Assembly (NCBI GenBank): GCA_914767715.1
Contig: OU612073.1
Span: 5,644,001-5,708,000 of the forward strand
DNA from: Membranipora membranacea
Taxonomy: Eukaryota; Bryozoa; Gymnolaemata; Cheilostomatida; Membraniporidae
Reading direction: 5' to 3'
Length of the DNA stretch: 64,000 nt
The position numbers were made by a program, and so were the translations under genes. The notes below the pieces were generated by a model. The model was not told where the DNA came from and did not search any database. It saw nothing but the letters and a program-made list of their open reading frames with translations. Shown in pieces: positions 46,035-59,400 of the stretch. Within the stretch, counting starts at the first letter, position 1, and each line of letters opens with the position of its first letter.

Positions 46035-47458
46035 CGCCTACTGAAGTACTCGCACTCTGTCTATTGGAACTAAAAACACTGTATCTGGTGGAATTTTTGA
46101 GGGCCTGAAATCATCATTTTCTTGTATTTCTTTGCCATCTTATGAAGTTAATTAGTTAGACCAAAGTTTTTGCTATTGTTAGCGATCCTTTCCGTAGAAG
46201 ATAAATTTATAATTTTATTTCCAATTGTATGCGAATCGTAATATATTTTGGATCTCTGAGTGTTGTACCTCTCTGTAAAAGAAGAACATGAATTATTCAC
46301 TATTATCGTTAATTAGCATAGTCTATGTTAATTAGTAATTTGACCAATATATTACGCATATCTCAAATAGGATTGTACTACCCAAGATTGTGAGGCTAGT
46401 TGCTTATTACAAGAGCTTTCACAAGTTCCATACTTTTGCCACCTATTTATACAATGATTGTGATTTTTACTTGTCCCGAGATATTTTCCATCCATAAATA
46501 TGCAGTTTTCAACTCATATACAGTAAGTAATACATCCCGTTGCTACAAGTGTCCACAGCCGATTTGTTCATTCAGCATAAGGGTTTAGTTAGACATTCTA
46601 CAGGCAACCGGGAGTTGTTGCACTACTAGACAAGAGAAGATGATTGTGGAGTATGGGATAATAAAACCTGTCACAAGTTGTGTACTTCAGGCATTAACCA
46701 GTATTTACCAGGATCACTTAATATCATTCCTGGAAGCTGACTACCGGAATGGCATATTTTGTTCTGAGTATGCTTGGTTGCACAGTGTCTCCTTTTGAGC
46801 ACATTACAAAATTAACATATTCCATGTTAAATAAATCTGCTGTATATTAAACACAATACAAACAACATACAACAAAAGCTACAATTGGCACCAATACATT
46901 TACAGTCTTTTACAAAGCAGTAAACCTTAATTTTATAATAAGCTATAATTCTCAATAATAGATCTGGCCACCTAGATAGACCAAGGCAGGTTGAACCAAA
47001 CAAAAAAGCTGTGATTGTGAGGCAAATAGGATTCCACAAATATATCAAAGAAAAAGACAGTGTAGTATTATAAAAGATACTCATTGACAACATCATATTC
47101 CATATATCAATAGTAAATATTCATTGAGTAAAACATTCTTGATATTCATTATGCTCACAGCAATAAATATCACATGATAGATAGCTGGACTGATTACATA
47201 TCCAAAATGTCGTAATTCTGTTGAGCATTTATGTGTACCCTAAATAATATATACGGGAGACAATAGATTTTGTTCGTTGTCTCTCTAACATTGTCATAGT
47301 CGGTCAATTTGAACTAACATTACGTTGATTACATTCACTTCTGTTCACTAAAGAGTCCTGCCTCATGTTCGCTCCCCATAAGAGCGGTTAATGAGTGTGA
47401 CTAGAGAGCAGGCAATCCTTCTTCATCACCCCATGTTCAGTAGTTTGTGGAGTGAAGG
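46035..47458. other. Convergent intergenic region, 3' UTRs of ICMT and mitofusin
   Basis: AATAAA at 46660-46665 is a likely ICMT polyadenylation signal, about 625 bases after its stop. The rest is AT-rich without exons. No clear minus-strand signal for mitofusin was found. Confidence 0.4.
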
Positions 47459-50400
47459 CTATGAATATTCTATAAACCTGGCTATGAAGTCATTCAGTTC
47501 ATTATCCAGCCATCCTGCTTTGTTTCTGAAAATGACAGATATAGAGATATCACATCAAATTCACACCGCAACAAAACCAATCATATGCTTGGAATCACCA
47601 CGCTATTAAATAACGTTGCTTGACCACGCATTTTTATGTTTCTTTCAATGTTTCAGTTTTAAACTCAAAACTTCTTTGACAGCTCAGCCGCTTAATTATA
47701 GAAATTTTGAATCACTATGAAACATATATTCTTCTATAATTAAATCATTTCAAAATCTTGATGGCGGTCATTAATCTAGCACTGAATTATCCTGATTCAA
47801 ACTAGTACCTGAGAAGTTTAGCTTTGCTAGCTGTATCGTCGAGAATTTTAATCTCCTCATCCATGGCTAAGATATCTTTGTGGAGCTCAGCCTTAGCTCT
47901 GCTGACTTCATGTTTTAGGCGCGAAAATGTGCCATCTAACTCTCTGAAACATAATGAATTGAGAGAGAATTCCTCGCATATTCATATTATGTGTCATTGG
48001 TGAACTGGAATAAACTTATTTAAAAATATGGAAGCGAAAAGTATGTTGAATGTTATCAAATATGTGAAATGATACATTTGATATAATAATTAATATGGAA
48101 GAATCAAATCTTAAATTATATTGTATCGATTTGTACCCGTTTATATGGCTGTAAATGAGTCTGTGGATATGGAAGATAGATGGCACTGAACAACAGACAA
48201 AATTTTGTGGGAAGTTTGCCTCAAACAATCGCATAAAAGATCATTGTGTATACATTGTGACATGCTCTCGCCAGTAGGAAAAATATTTAACTTAGGAATT
48301 TTATTTCCTTCTATCAGTGTATCTACTTCTATTAATACTATCAGTGTAAAAGGTACAAATACCTAGTGAGATTCTATTCTTCTCCTTGGTGAACTTAAAT
48401 GTCCCTATTTAACGGTGTTACTCATGTTACTTTATGTTACTAGGACTTACTGTTTGACTTGGTGGCTTGTGTTGGCACTGGTCATGTCAACTATCTGCTG
48501 TAGTTTGGATCCAGCGAAGGACACATATTGACCCTTGAAAGCTCTCTCTTTAGCATTGTTGGACCACATGAGCCTTTCGTAAACATAAAGTGTACCGTAC
48601 ACTGATCCAACCACCGCAATTATCTTCCATCCGACCCACTTTCCGATCTACAATATTTAAATATGAGACATCTAAGTGCACGTACACCTTGGGGAGTGTG
48701 TCCTTACATAACTCATGTGAAACAAAATATTATCATTTAAAAATTATATAAGTGTGCATGTCATGTGTCATAACGTGAAAAATGGGAAATATTGTGAAGG
48801 TTATGTCAAACATTTCTTCAATAAAATAAAAGGCTGGCTACGTCGAAGACAATTCTGTGGAAACATATCTAGATACAAACCACAAAATGGTTAAAACTCA
48901 AATCAAACTTTTACATTTAATTTAAAATAAATTCAACCACATAGATGCTTTGCATATAAAACGATGATGTCTTATTATATAGCAGGCTTTATGATTGGTC
49001 AATGATTAAGACAATGATCAAAAATCCATTACTGATCTTTCTAATAAAGTTGAAAGTGGTTAAAAAAAAAGAGTCTTGCTGTACTCACAGCTCCGGCTGC
49101 CACCACACAGCTGAGTGTGGTGCCTGATGAGAGATACGGAGCCATTCTCAGTATCTGTACAGCTAGATCCTGGTTAGCGGGATTAGCTGCTGGTGCTGGT
49201 GCTGCTTTTGGCAGACCTGGATCAGGTGCAGTAGATGTACTGGGTGTAGGTCCTGCCGACGGCTTGGCTGATGCCATATCTACTCTAATGTTCTAAAATA
49301 TAGACATGAATATTGATTGTAAAATCGTTTGTGTGCGATTCAAGACTCCTATTTTAAAGTTAAAATTTTTGTGAACTTGAACAGGTAAGATAGGCTAATT
49401 CTGTTTTTTCAGCTTTCACATCAGTAATATATATATTTAGCAAAGAAAATACCAGGTTTTGGATATTAAGTGGTGGGTATAAAGTGATGCTTGATGAATA
49501 AGGGGGAGATGGAGTGGTGATTTAATAACATAACTTGGAGTTATGCTCACCTTGAGCTCAATCAGTAGTGGAAAGACAACTATTAAAATTGTCAAAACTT
49601 GTTACAAATAGTACCAATGGGACCTGAACATTGAACTATCTTCTACATTTCTTCAGAACTAAATAATGCAAGTCAATTTATTTTGAGGTTAAGGCACTAA
49701 AAAACTCAGATCAGAGTTCTTAAATCAAGAATTCATATCTGGCAACCGACAAACCAACCTGTGGTTGCTGACGGCTCCAGAATGCAGTAAGGCTGACTTC
49801 TCTTCCCATATATCGGCTGAGCAAAGCTGACGGCGAGAAGGAAAACCTAAACTCTATATCCTCCCTGAAATCAGCACAGAGATTACGGGCGTCTAACCTA
49901 TACTCCACAGAGAACTGAGGTTTGCCGGAGAAATGCTGGCGAGTTGAGTCTTGCTTATCCTCAGGAAGTAGGCTAAGCAATCGCTCTACAATCAGAACCA
50001 AATATTATGTCAATGCAGAGTTAAAAATAGTTTAATGGTATATAAAATATGGTTAGAATATGGACTCAGGCCTGAAAACCTTTTGGCATTGAAAAAAAGA
50101 GATGTCATGAAAATTGACAGTTTGACAAACCATCTTCAAAGTGTGAATATTACCCAACACGTGTCCTCAACAACCTCTCTGTAGGTCACAAAGTCATTCC
50201 ATCACCCTAATAGATGGCCATACCATGAAAAATGTACATAAATTTCACATTTGTGCCAACAAAATTGTATGTTTCCACAAAAATTGTCTACTAGACTTGA
50301 ATTGAAATCAAAAGGATTTATTATTGGAATACGACAAATTTCATATAATAATTTCACATTTATCCATATATGTCATTTTTACAATGTCAGCTTTGCCAAG

Positions 50401-53400
50401 ATCACAAACACCACATCATCTTTCCGACTAAAATGATCCTCACTCAGTTCAGTGAATTTGTATAAATGACGACCGAGCTAAATTTCATTAGAAAGCAGGA
50501 TGGTACCAATAAGAAACCTTGTGCAAGACATTTGGCAGGAAGTTTATACTGGATACATGGAAAGCCATGGTGGTAGGAACCGTGAAAGTATCAAAGTCAC
50601 AACACCTACCATTCCGTGAATTGGACACTCAAAATGGCTCCTGCCATCCGGCCACACTATACATGAATAACCTGGCATCAAAAGTGTCTATTCTAAACTT
50701 TTTATATTCAGGATAACCGCTAATGTTTGGATGGTCCAAATTCCTCAGGGACAACAAATGAAGGTAACTCAATTGCTAATACAAAGACCAGAATGATTGC
50801 CTTTTTAGCTCCAAGATGAATGACAAAGAGATCTGAAGTTTTAGTTGCCTCGCTCGTTGGGAACATGCAAGATGGTAAGTCATTGCTGTAGTCATCACAT
50901 AAAGTCGGTTTTAAATTTCTATTCAGAATAATTACAGATGTTTTGATAATTCAAACAAATGAGGGTAACTCAATTGATAATACAAAAACCAGAATAGTCA
51001 ATTTTCTAGCTTCTAAAATGAATGACAAAATGATCTTGAGACGTTTTAGTTGCCTCGCTCGTTGGTTTATCCAGATGGCAAGTCATTGCTGTAGTCATGC
51101 TACCACATGAAGTCGGCTGTATGAGGATTTTTGGCAACGCTGCCATTTTGGGTGTTTTCACTGGTAACCAAAAGCCACAGCGCGAGTCAGAGGCTTAGCC
51201 TTCCATAAACAGGCTCTCTGCCAAAAATAAGTGGTGTCCTTGGCTATCACTGTGAGGCATGGGAAAAAATAGGTATGGGCATGTTACAACATCCTTAAAG
51301 CCATGACGTAATTAGCATATTTCTCTTACATGCTGCCAAACTTGATTAGTGAAACGTGCCCATCGTGCCCATCGTGAGGACATTTCCGTGATACAAATAT
51401 TAGATAACGGGAATTCTCACATTCATTAGTAACGTGAGGATTGAAATGTGAATATTCAGAAGGGAGTAAAGGTACTTTTATATTTGGTTGGGGTAAATTG
51501 CTTGAGCACTAAACTCTTAGGTTGTGGGCGTCTAGATTCTTCTATATTTGTTTTGTTTATGAGAAGGGGCCAGCCAAGGTAATCTGAACCAACCATGGTT
51601 CGGGTCTCAAGGACTCATAGATCTCAAGCCTTCCGTAAAACAAGTTTCAATCTAGAATCTCGGTTCATAACGCCACAAAATACAAAGGAATCCGAGCAAA
51701 TCTGAAACTGTGACGTACGTTGGCTTAGCTGCCTCCTTTAGGATGGATTGACCAAAGCTTCTATATTATGTTTAGGGTTAATTGCTCATATGTAGTGGGC
51801 GTTTTGACACGAGTTATGTTTTCGTTGCGTCATGTATCTGGTTTCTCTGGATCTATCATTCCCGGTTTGCCTCAAAGATGAGACTTCACTGTGACTGGCA
51901 AACGCTAAAAGCCCATAATAATCCTGTTTTCGTGCGATAGACATAATGTTTTAAAATTAAATTAAAGTTTGTTATTGTGCACAGAAAGTTCAAGCTCGTG
52001 ACATTTCAAATCCAAGCGATAAAATTACAAAATAAAGCTTGAAGCTTCTGTATACAGTAGGTCATATAGATCAACAACCCAAGTATTGCAAAAATAGTCA
52101 AGACCGAAATTTCCTCAAATTGAAACTTCAAAATAGATGTGTCTTGATGTATTTTTAGATTAGATCAAATGAACATACCCATATGATCTAATCAAATTGA
52201 AGGAATGTTGTGTACCTATTGCAACATCACAATATAGTTGTCACCATAGGCGTAATATTATTATTGAGTCTATGCAGGGAGAATGGTCCCTCGCCGGGGG
52301 GGGGGGGGGGCCGTCAGGCGAGAGGCAAAAGTCTGAGGGGCTCAGACTAGGTCTATGGTTGTCATTGTTGAAAAGCACCATAGAAATGATGTCAGAAGAC
52401 AAAAGTGCTTCTCGGCCTATTGGCTAAGATGCTAAGATCAAAGTGTCACTGCCAATGGGCGATTAGTGCCTGTTTGGTTGTTGGCAGCTTGCTGGACACC
52501 CAGTTCAGGAGGTCTTTTATTACCTCATATCTAGGATGCATTCTAGTTTTCTAGGATGTATCACATTCTCAGTATGACGATTCAGGGCACCTTGCGTCCC
52601 TCTTTATAGGCAGTCCAAACTTCTATTTCTAAATAAACAGCAAGAGGTCAAAACCTACCTGTCATTTTATCTTCTGTGACCTGAACGAGCTCATTCAGAG
52701 CCGACGAACATCTGGCTTGGATTTTTCTGCCGAGCCCATTTTCGACGTGACTGTGCAGCTCTTTCTTGTAGATGTCGATGAACATCGGGTCTGCGTGGAA
52801 AGGTCTGTCAAACTCCTCAACTAAGTCGTACAGCCTGCGTATCTCCTCGCTCAACGCACGAGATACCTGATGGTGACATAAGAGAATTAAATTATCATTA
52901 ACAATTATTTATTAATTATTTAACAACATTTCGACGTGTGTCATTCTATATCAGATTCATCCTTCCTTGGGCCCATACGCTTGGCACTCTTGACAAGAAG
53001 CAATGACGACTAGTCATTTAGAAATTTCGGCCAAGATTCCAATTTAACTTCTTTTAAATTAGGGAGACCGGTCAAACCAAGGAGTTACATGGCTGTTGCT
53101 CCTTGGTCAAACTAAGTTAGTTTGGGACGCGCACCAGCATTAATATCATTTTAGGTAGGACTCCACCTTACCTTAATGGAGAATCATTATAGATAAATAG
53201 CACATCATCATGGAATCTGTTGAGCTCGAAAACTTAATTACTTTCACTCTTTAATAATATAGGGGAAGAGTGATTATGACTCCAAACAAACAATTTCATC
53301 CTACTGCCTACAACTCATGATAACTTTACAAGAACAAATCTAAAGCTTGGAGCACAGAGTAGGCCTATTGATCAAATTAAATATGACAGAGGGCCCGAGT

Positions 53401-56400
53401 AAACCACAATGATCTTTTTTAAATTGCTCAATTTAATGATGGCATATCATTAAAATGACTTTTTTTTAGAAGATTGGCCATTGTAACTGGTGTCTTTGTC
53501 ACATTTCATTTAAATCAACGATAAGTCATCGGCATTTAATATTCCTCAATAATATTATAATATTATAATAATATTCCTCAGTCTGGATCCTGCATTTGGT
53601 TTTGGCAACTTGGAGGATAAATCAACAAACACAAAGGTCCTAATGACATGACACATCTAAAACAAGCTCTGCCAAACAAATTGCATTGTTTTCCACTAAT
53701 CCCAACCTTCAAAATCATCTACAACATTCTTTTCAGATGGTTTAGTCAGGTGTTGCTTCCATTAATTGATAGATTAATAAGAAACAATCCTTTATACCTG
53801 TCATAATTCTGCTCGGTTTGGTAGAAGTCCAAATATGCAGGGTTAATAACAATGGGCAGTGAAATTTACCTAACCTGGTTGCGACATCAGGAAATGACAG
53901 TTAAGTAGCTATTTGTAGCCAATATCGTACGTAATATTCCTAGTGACCCATATTTGGCTCGGGTTCAAAATTTTTGGAACAATTAAACAGTTCCAGGAAT
54001 CATATCTACCTTTAATTCCGAGGATAAATAAAAAAATAGGACAAATTTGATCTCCTATAATACATTGTACTTAATATGAGCCATATGCTACCCACTTATT
54101 GTCAGATTTGTTATTAAAAGTCAAAAAATCAAACAGAGACAATCCGTAAGTCACCCATCTATTCAGTTGGAAATTTGTTTTTGCGAATAATCAAACTTTT
54201 GCTTTTCTCTTTTTCAAATTTTGATTACGGGTGTCCTGTAGACCCCCCCCTCCCCACCTTATTGACCCCTATTAGAACTCTTCACTGACCTTTAGTTGTA
54301 CGTCGTCAGCTATGACTCTGATAGACGTCTCCACATCGCTGCTGATCTCAGCTAATCTTCTCTCTAGAAGGGCTTGTCTAGCACTACTCTGTGTACGCTC
54401 CTTTACTAACTCATCCCTGTCAGGGGCGTATACAGAACAACATATTATATCTAAGAAGGCTCGTTATGAACTTCTGAAAATGAATTGGGGCAGCTCATAA
54501 CAGCTATAAGATTGTTATTTTACTTCAATTTGTATTCACACACATCTAAAGTAGTAAAGTTGCCCTAAAAACATTCAGATTTCCAGACCTTAGTGTCGCA
54601 TGTCTCTCGACAGCGCATTCCTGATTTATTCCATTATATCAAGATTTCTGTATGAAATTTATATTAGGAATTTGTGAAGTATGGTGGCCTAGGAATCGCC
54701 ATATATAATATATGGTAGTTGATGTATATGAAAGTACACGCTCCCTATATCCGCAAACACACAGAGGGGACAGAACAGGCTCGGCAGTGACCCTGTGAGC
54801 TAGGTCACCTTGATATATAAATGTTAATGTATGATCTCCGCATACGGTGACAAGGCAAAAGGTGATGTGTCGAGGTACCATATTATATCTGTGGGTCGAA
54901 CATCCGCCCTGCCACGCTCATTTCGACGCATTTCAATCTAATTATAGTCGCATTATTCAAATTTAAATTGTACCGACTGCTGACCAAAAATAAGAATTTT
55001 CACTTTACAGATCAGGAAAGAAGTCACATTGACACTTTGAATTCGATTGGACACTTGCTCAACCAATCAAAATTCTTTATAGCGGATTCATCCGACCATT
55101 ATTGATACAACATGGATTTGTCGGGATGGAGGCATGCTATGCATTCATCATGAAAGGATTGATGGCAAGCATCAATCTAATTTAATGGGAGCTTTGGTGA
55201 GATTTTAATCCTAATCATCATATTAAAACTATGTACATAGTCATAAAGTAAAACGCTATGCATGTCATGTTTTTAAAAAACTGCTCCAACAAACAGATTA
55301 AAGCTTGACTGAATCAGTTACACCAAGCCATCTGGTATAAAAAACAACTAAAGTACACACATATCAGTGTGTCATTGCTAGCAGGGTCAGGTCTTATCTT
55401 TTTTAATTTAATTAATTAATTATTAAGTCCATAACTGTTCTCCCAAATCGGATGGCTTGTAGGTAAAATTGATGGGTGGTAACCTTTTAAATTGCCAGTG
55501 TGGTATTACCAGGAAATCTGGGACTGTACAGTTATGTCCTCCCTGGATTTACTGGTCTACACTCTGGAATTGCTTTCTCATACGCCAATCCTGATTTGTT
55601 GTTTCAAATTTTCAACAATTGGATAGAATTTAGTCAAAACATTATTGACCATGAAATGAATCCAAAAGTTGTAACACTGAAAGTATGGCTGTCACATATC
55701 CTATTGAGCGGCCTTACTACACAAGAGGGGTAATAGTATTAGCAGGAGGAAAGCTCAACATTTTGCACATGCTTGAAATAGCTTCATATAAGTCTATCTG
55801 ACATTTACCCACCCTCTCAACTTCATAAAAAATTCCTCCCCAGACATCCTTACTTAACTGCTATCCAGATTAAGTCATCCAAAACTAGCCAAATTAAACT
55901 CTAGCTAATATTAACTCTCCTAGGGTGTAAAATATTCACCACACCTTAGCTCAGTGCGCCAAATTGGCAAGGATTGAAATAGCAAAATCTAAACCCAGCT
56001 AACACTTCTTCACCCCAAACTAACTAAATTAATCTCTAGCTACTGTTAACTCATCTATGGTATATAATATTCACCACACTGCTTATATTACCTGATGGTT
56101 TGACAGCGGTCCATCACCACGTCCATCATTTCCCTTAGCTCACATGACATCTGTTTTCCCTTACGTGCGTGCTGAGCAAACTTAGTCTTCACTGCGGACC
56201 TACTAATACACTCCTCACACTTCCTCTCAAAGTTGGCAAATTCAAACAGACGAGACTGGTAACCTTCGAGAACAGAACCCACTACAATCAAAAAATAAAA
56301 TGATACTTTATTGCAGCAGTTTGCATAATAATAAATTAAAACAGACGATGACCTAAGACCAAAGCGTGTTAGAGTCAGGCAGTTACTTGTGATAAAGTCG

Positions 56401-59400
56401 TTTGAGATCTGCATCGTACAAAAATTCAATGCTCTACTTGACATGAATTATCGATGGTGGAAAGAGTACCATGCAAATCTGACACAACTTTATCATAAAT
56501 AACTAGGTAGTATTTGAGAGACTGTAATGAAAGTTACAATTTTGGGTTCCATCGCGTCTTTGCTCAGTTCAATCAATATAAGCCGCTTAATCAACAGAAA
56601 AACAAGGTGAATATTTCTATTTGTAGTCCTCTACATTATCTCAGTGTGTAAGTGACTTATTGTGTCATCAGCAACTCTTTTTTGCAGGTGCGTCAGATAT
56701 TAGGAGTTTGACGTTCGATCCCTGATCCAGGATCGCCAGCTTACTTCTCCTAGCTATAAAACTCCTTCGTAGTTAAAATTCGGATAATAAGCATTGACCC
56801 TGCTAAGCTGGGCCATTTCTCCCTGTAAACCCATATATCAATAGACCACAAATATTTTCTATCCAAACTTCCCTTTTCAGCGATGACTAAGAGCGTGATG
56901 GTACAAAAAATTCCAAAGACTCATCACTCATTTGCTGACATTGATTGAATCGGTCCTCCCTCCCTCCGCTCTGATAATCAATAATAGGCTTAAGAAATTG
57001 TGCAACGAGAAGAAATAGGCCATTTTATCGCAACAGTAAAATGAAACCCATTGGTCGTTTGTAAAAAGTCCTGGACAAATTTCCACATCTCTGCTCAAAA
57101 TACATTTTGGTTAAAGTTGGCAGGTATTAAAAGCTCTAAAGAATGGTGAGATTACAAGCAGACCTTTGTGTCTTTTTCCGAATACATTAAGTGATTGATT
57201 GACATCACTGGACAATACCTATTATTCCTGGAACCGCTAATTACCTAAGAGCCTAATCTCCAAGTTTTCCTGGTTTCTCAAAATAATGTTCTATGAGGTC
57301 ATAGCGGTTCATAACAGTTACAAAGTGTTGGTTCCTCATAGCGCAGCTGTTTGGACCAGGATAAATGACAGGTTGGTGCATAATTCTACAGAAGTCAGTG
57401 ATTTTCTCAAAATATTCCGGATTTCTTTCAATCATGTTTCCGCGTACAATCATTCTCATAATGATCGGCTATGGACTTGAGCATATCATAAGATAAATCC
57501 TGCACTTTCAGTAACACTGTTTGTCAAATGAGACAAATGAAGCGACTTGCCGATTTTAAAAACTACTCCAAGCCGATGCACCAAGATCCTCATAAATCCA
57601 CCCGTTAAAGTTAAGGAGAAGAGCAGAAGTACGATTTATAGTACAGATTTGTGGTAGTACAGGGCAATTATTGTCACTGAACATTCCATTCCGTCTTACA
57701 ATTATGGCTTATTTTGAACACATCTGAACATTTTTTCATAATTATGATTATGGCTTATTTTCATTTATCTTTTTAGCTTTTGAACACATCTGGGTCTAGT
57801 TGCCTTGAATTCCAGATTTGTTGGGTGGCAAACAGCTGGAGGAAAACTGAGAGCAAAAAACGTGAAAAGTACAGTTGGAAAATGGAAATCTTATGAAAAT
57901 CGAAGGCTTGGAAACTTGTTTTGATTGTCACTTCTAGTGACAGGCATTCTGATAACCACAAATGTGATGTCAGGCCCGTAGTTCTAGGGGAGGTAGGGAG
58001 GCACTGACTACCCTAGAAAGCAAAATACAGTGGCCTAAAAACACTATAATTGAATAATCCATGTCAGAATCAGCTCCTCATGGACTTCCATGTGATTATT
58101 ATCTGGCTTAAATTGCTCGGGAGTAGGTTACTGGTGATGCTTTGGACTCACCTTGGACTTTTGCCTCCCCTATCATTTTTTCTAAGCTACGACCCTGGAT
58201 GTATAAAAAGGCCACCTGTTCATACTATCACAGAGTAAGGATATATGATCTGTGATAGTATGCTGGTCCCCTACACAAACATTAGATAGAGAGATAGAGA
58301 ACCTGCAAAAAACTCTACATAATGTCATTTCAAGAAACCCAATAATTGTATCATTTGTGTCATCCCATTGTGTCATTGCATCATGTCCGCCATCTACCAC
58401 AGTAACCAACATCAGGGTATTATACTCATCCTTGCAGGGTCGTCAAGGGGTCTTTCAACTAGGATGACAGTGGCTTTCAAGCAAAATCAATGTAACACTT
58501 CCCTAAAAACCCATCAGCTCTTGGAATTGAAGTTTCAATCACCTGTCTGGTAAAGAAAATGCTTTTTTACTCCCCCCCCCCCCTCCTCCCCACGCATTCA
58601 AGACAAGACCGAGGTCTTTCAATCGAGCAAATTTGTTCCCACATCAATGACATGGATATATATCTCCATCAAGCATACTTCATTCAACAACAAGCAATAG
58701 GTGATAGTGATTTTGCAGCTTTCAATTGAAAGACCCCTTGATTGGATTTGATAAATAAAAAGATCTTACATGGTGATAGCTAAAAATAAGTCAAACATCC
58801 AGCTAAACTAAGCTCTAGCTAATATTAACTTGTCTAGGGAATATACAATGTTGAGGGAGGAGAGGTATACACCCAAGGGTGTTGGGGCTGGAACAGTCAA
58901 CCTTGAAAGCTCTCCCAATGGAATCTGAACCCACAACTCCTGCGGTACCAATCGCCTGGCAGTGAATAGCAAGCTAACCGATTGCACAATCTCACCATCC
59001 CCAATAAAAGAATGGGTTGATGGCGCTAATTAACGTGCCCACTATTCACTGCTCAGAGTTGTGAATAAGGTTGGATTTGATAGATATAATATCTTACACG
59101 GTGTGGTGGCAGCGCCTGACTCTGTTAGCCTCTGATGCAGAGCTTCTTTAGCTGACACAAAGAAGATTCTGTCCTCAGCTTCCTTCTTATTGACCACCTT
59201 GAGCTCATTACACAGAAACTGTACGTTACGCTCCATATGCTGACTTCTCACCTACAATTAATATTACATTTAGTGATCTACCTATCAGAACATGAGGCAT
59301 GCATAGATCAAGGATGATCCAATTTGCCCGCATTTAGGGTTTGAGCTGCCGGCGGCTGACCAGTAGAAGCGAAATGACCGGACTGCGGGCATATTGAATC

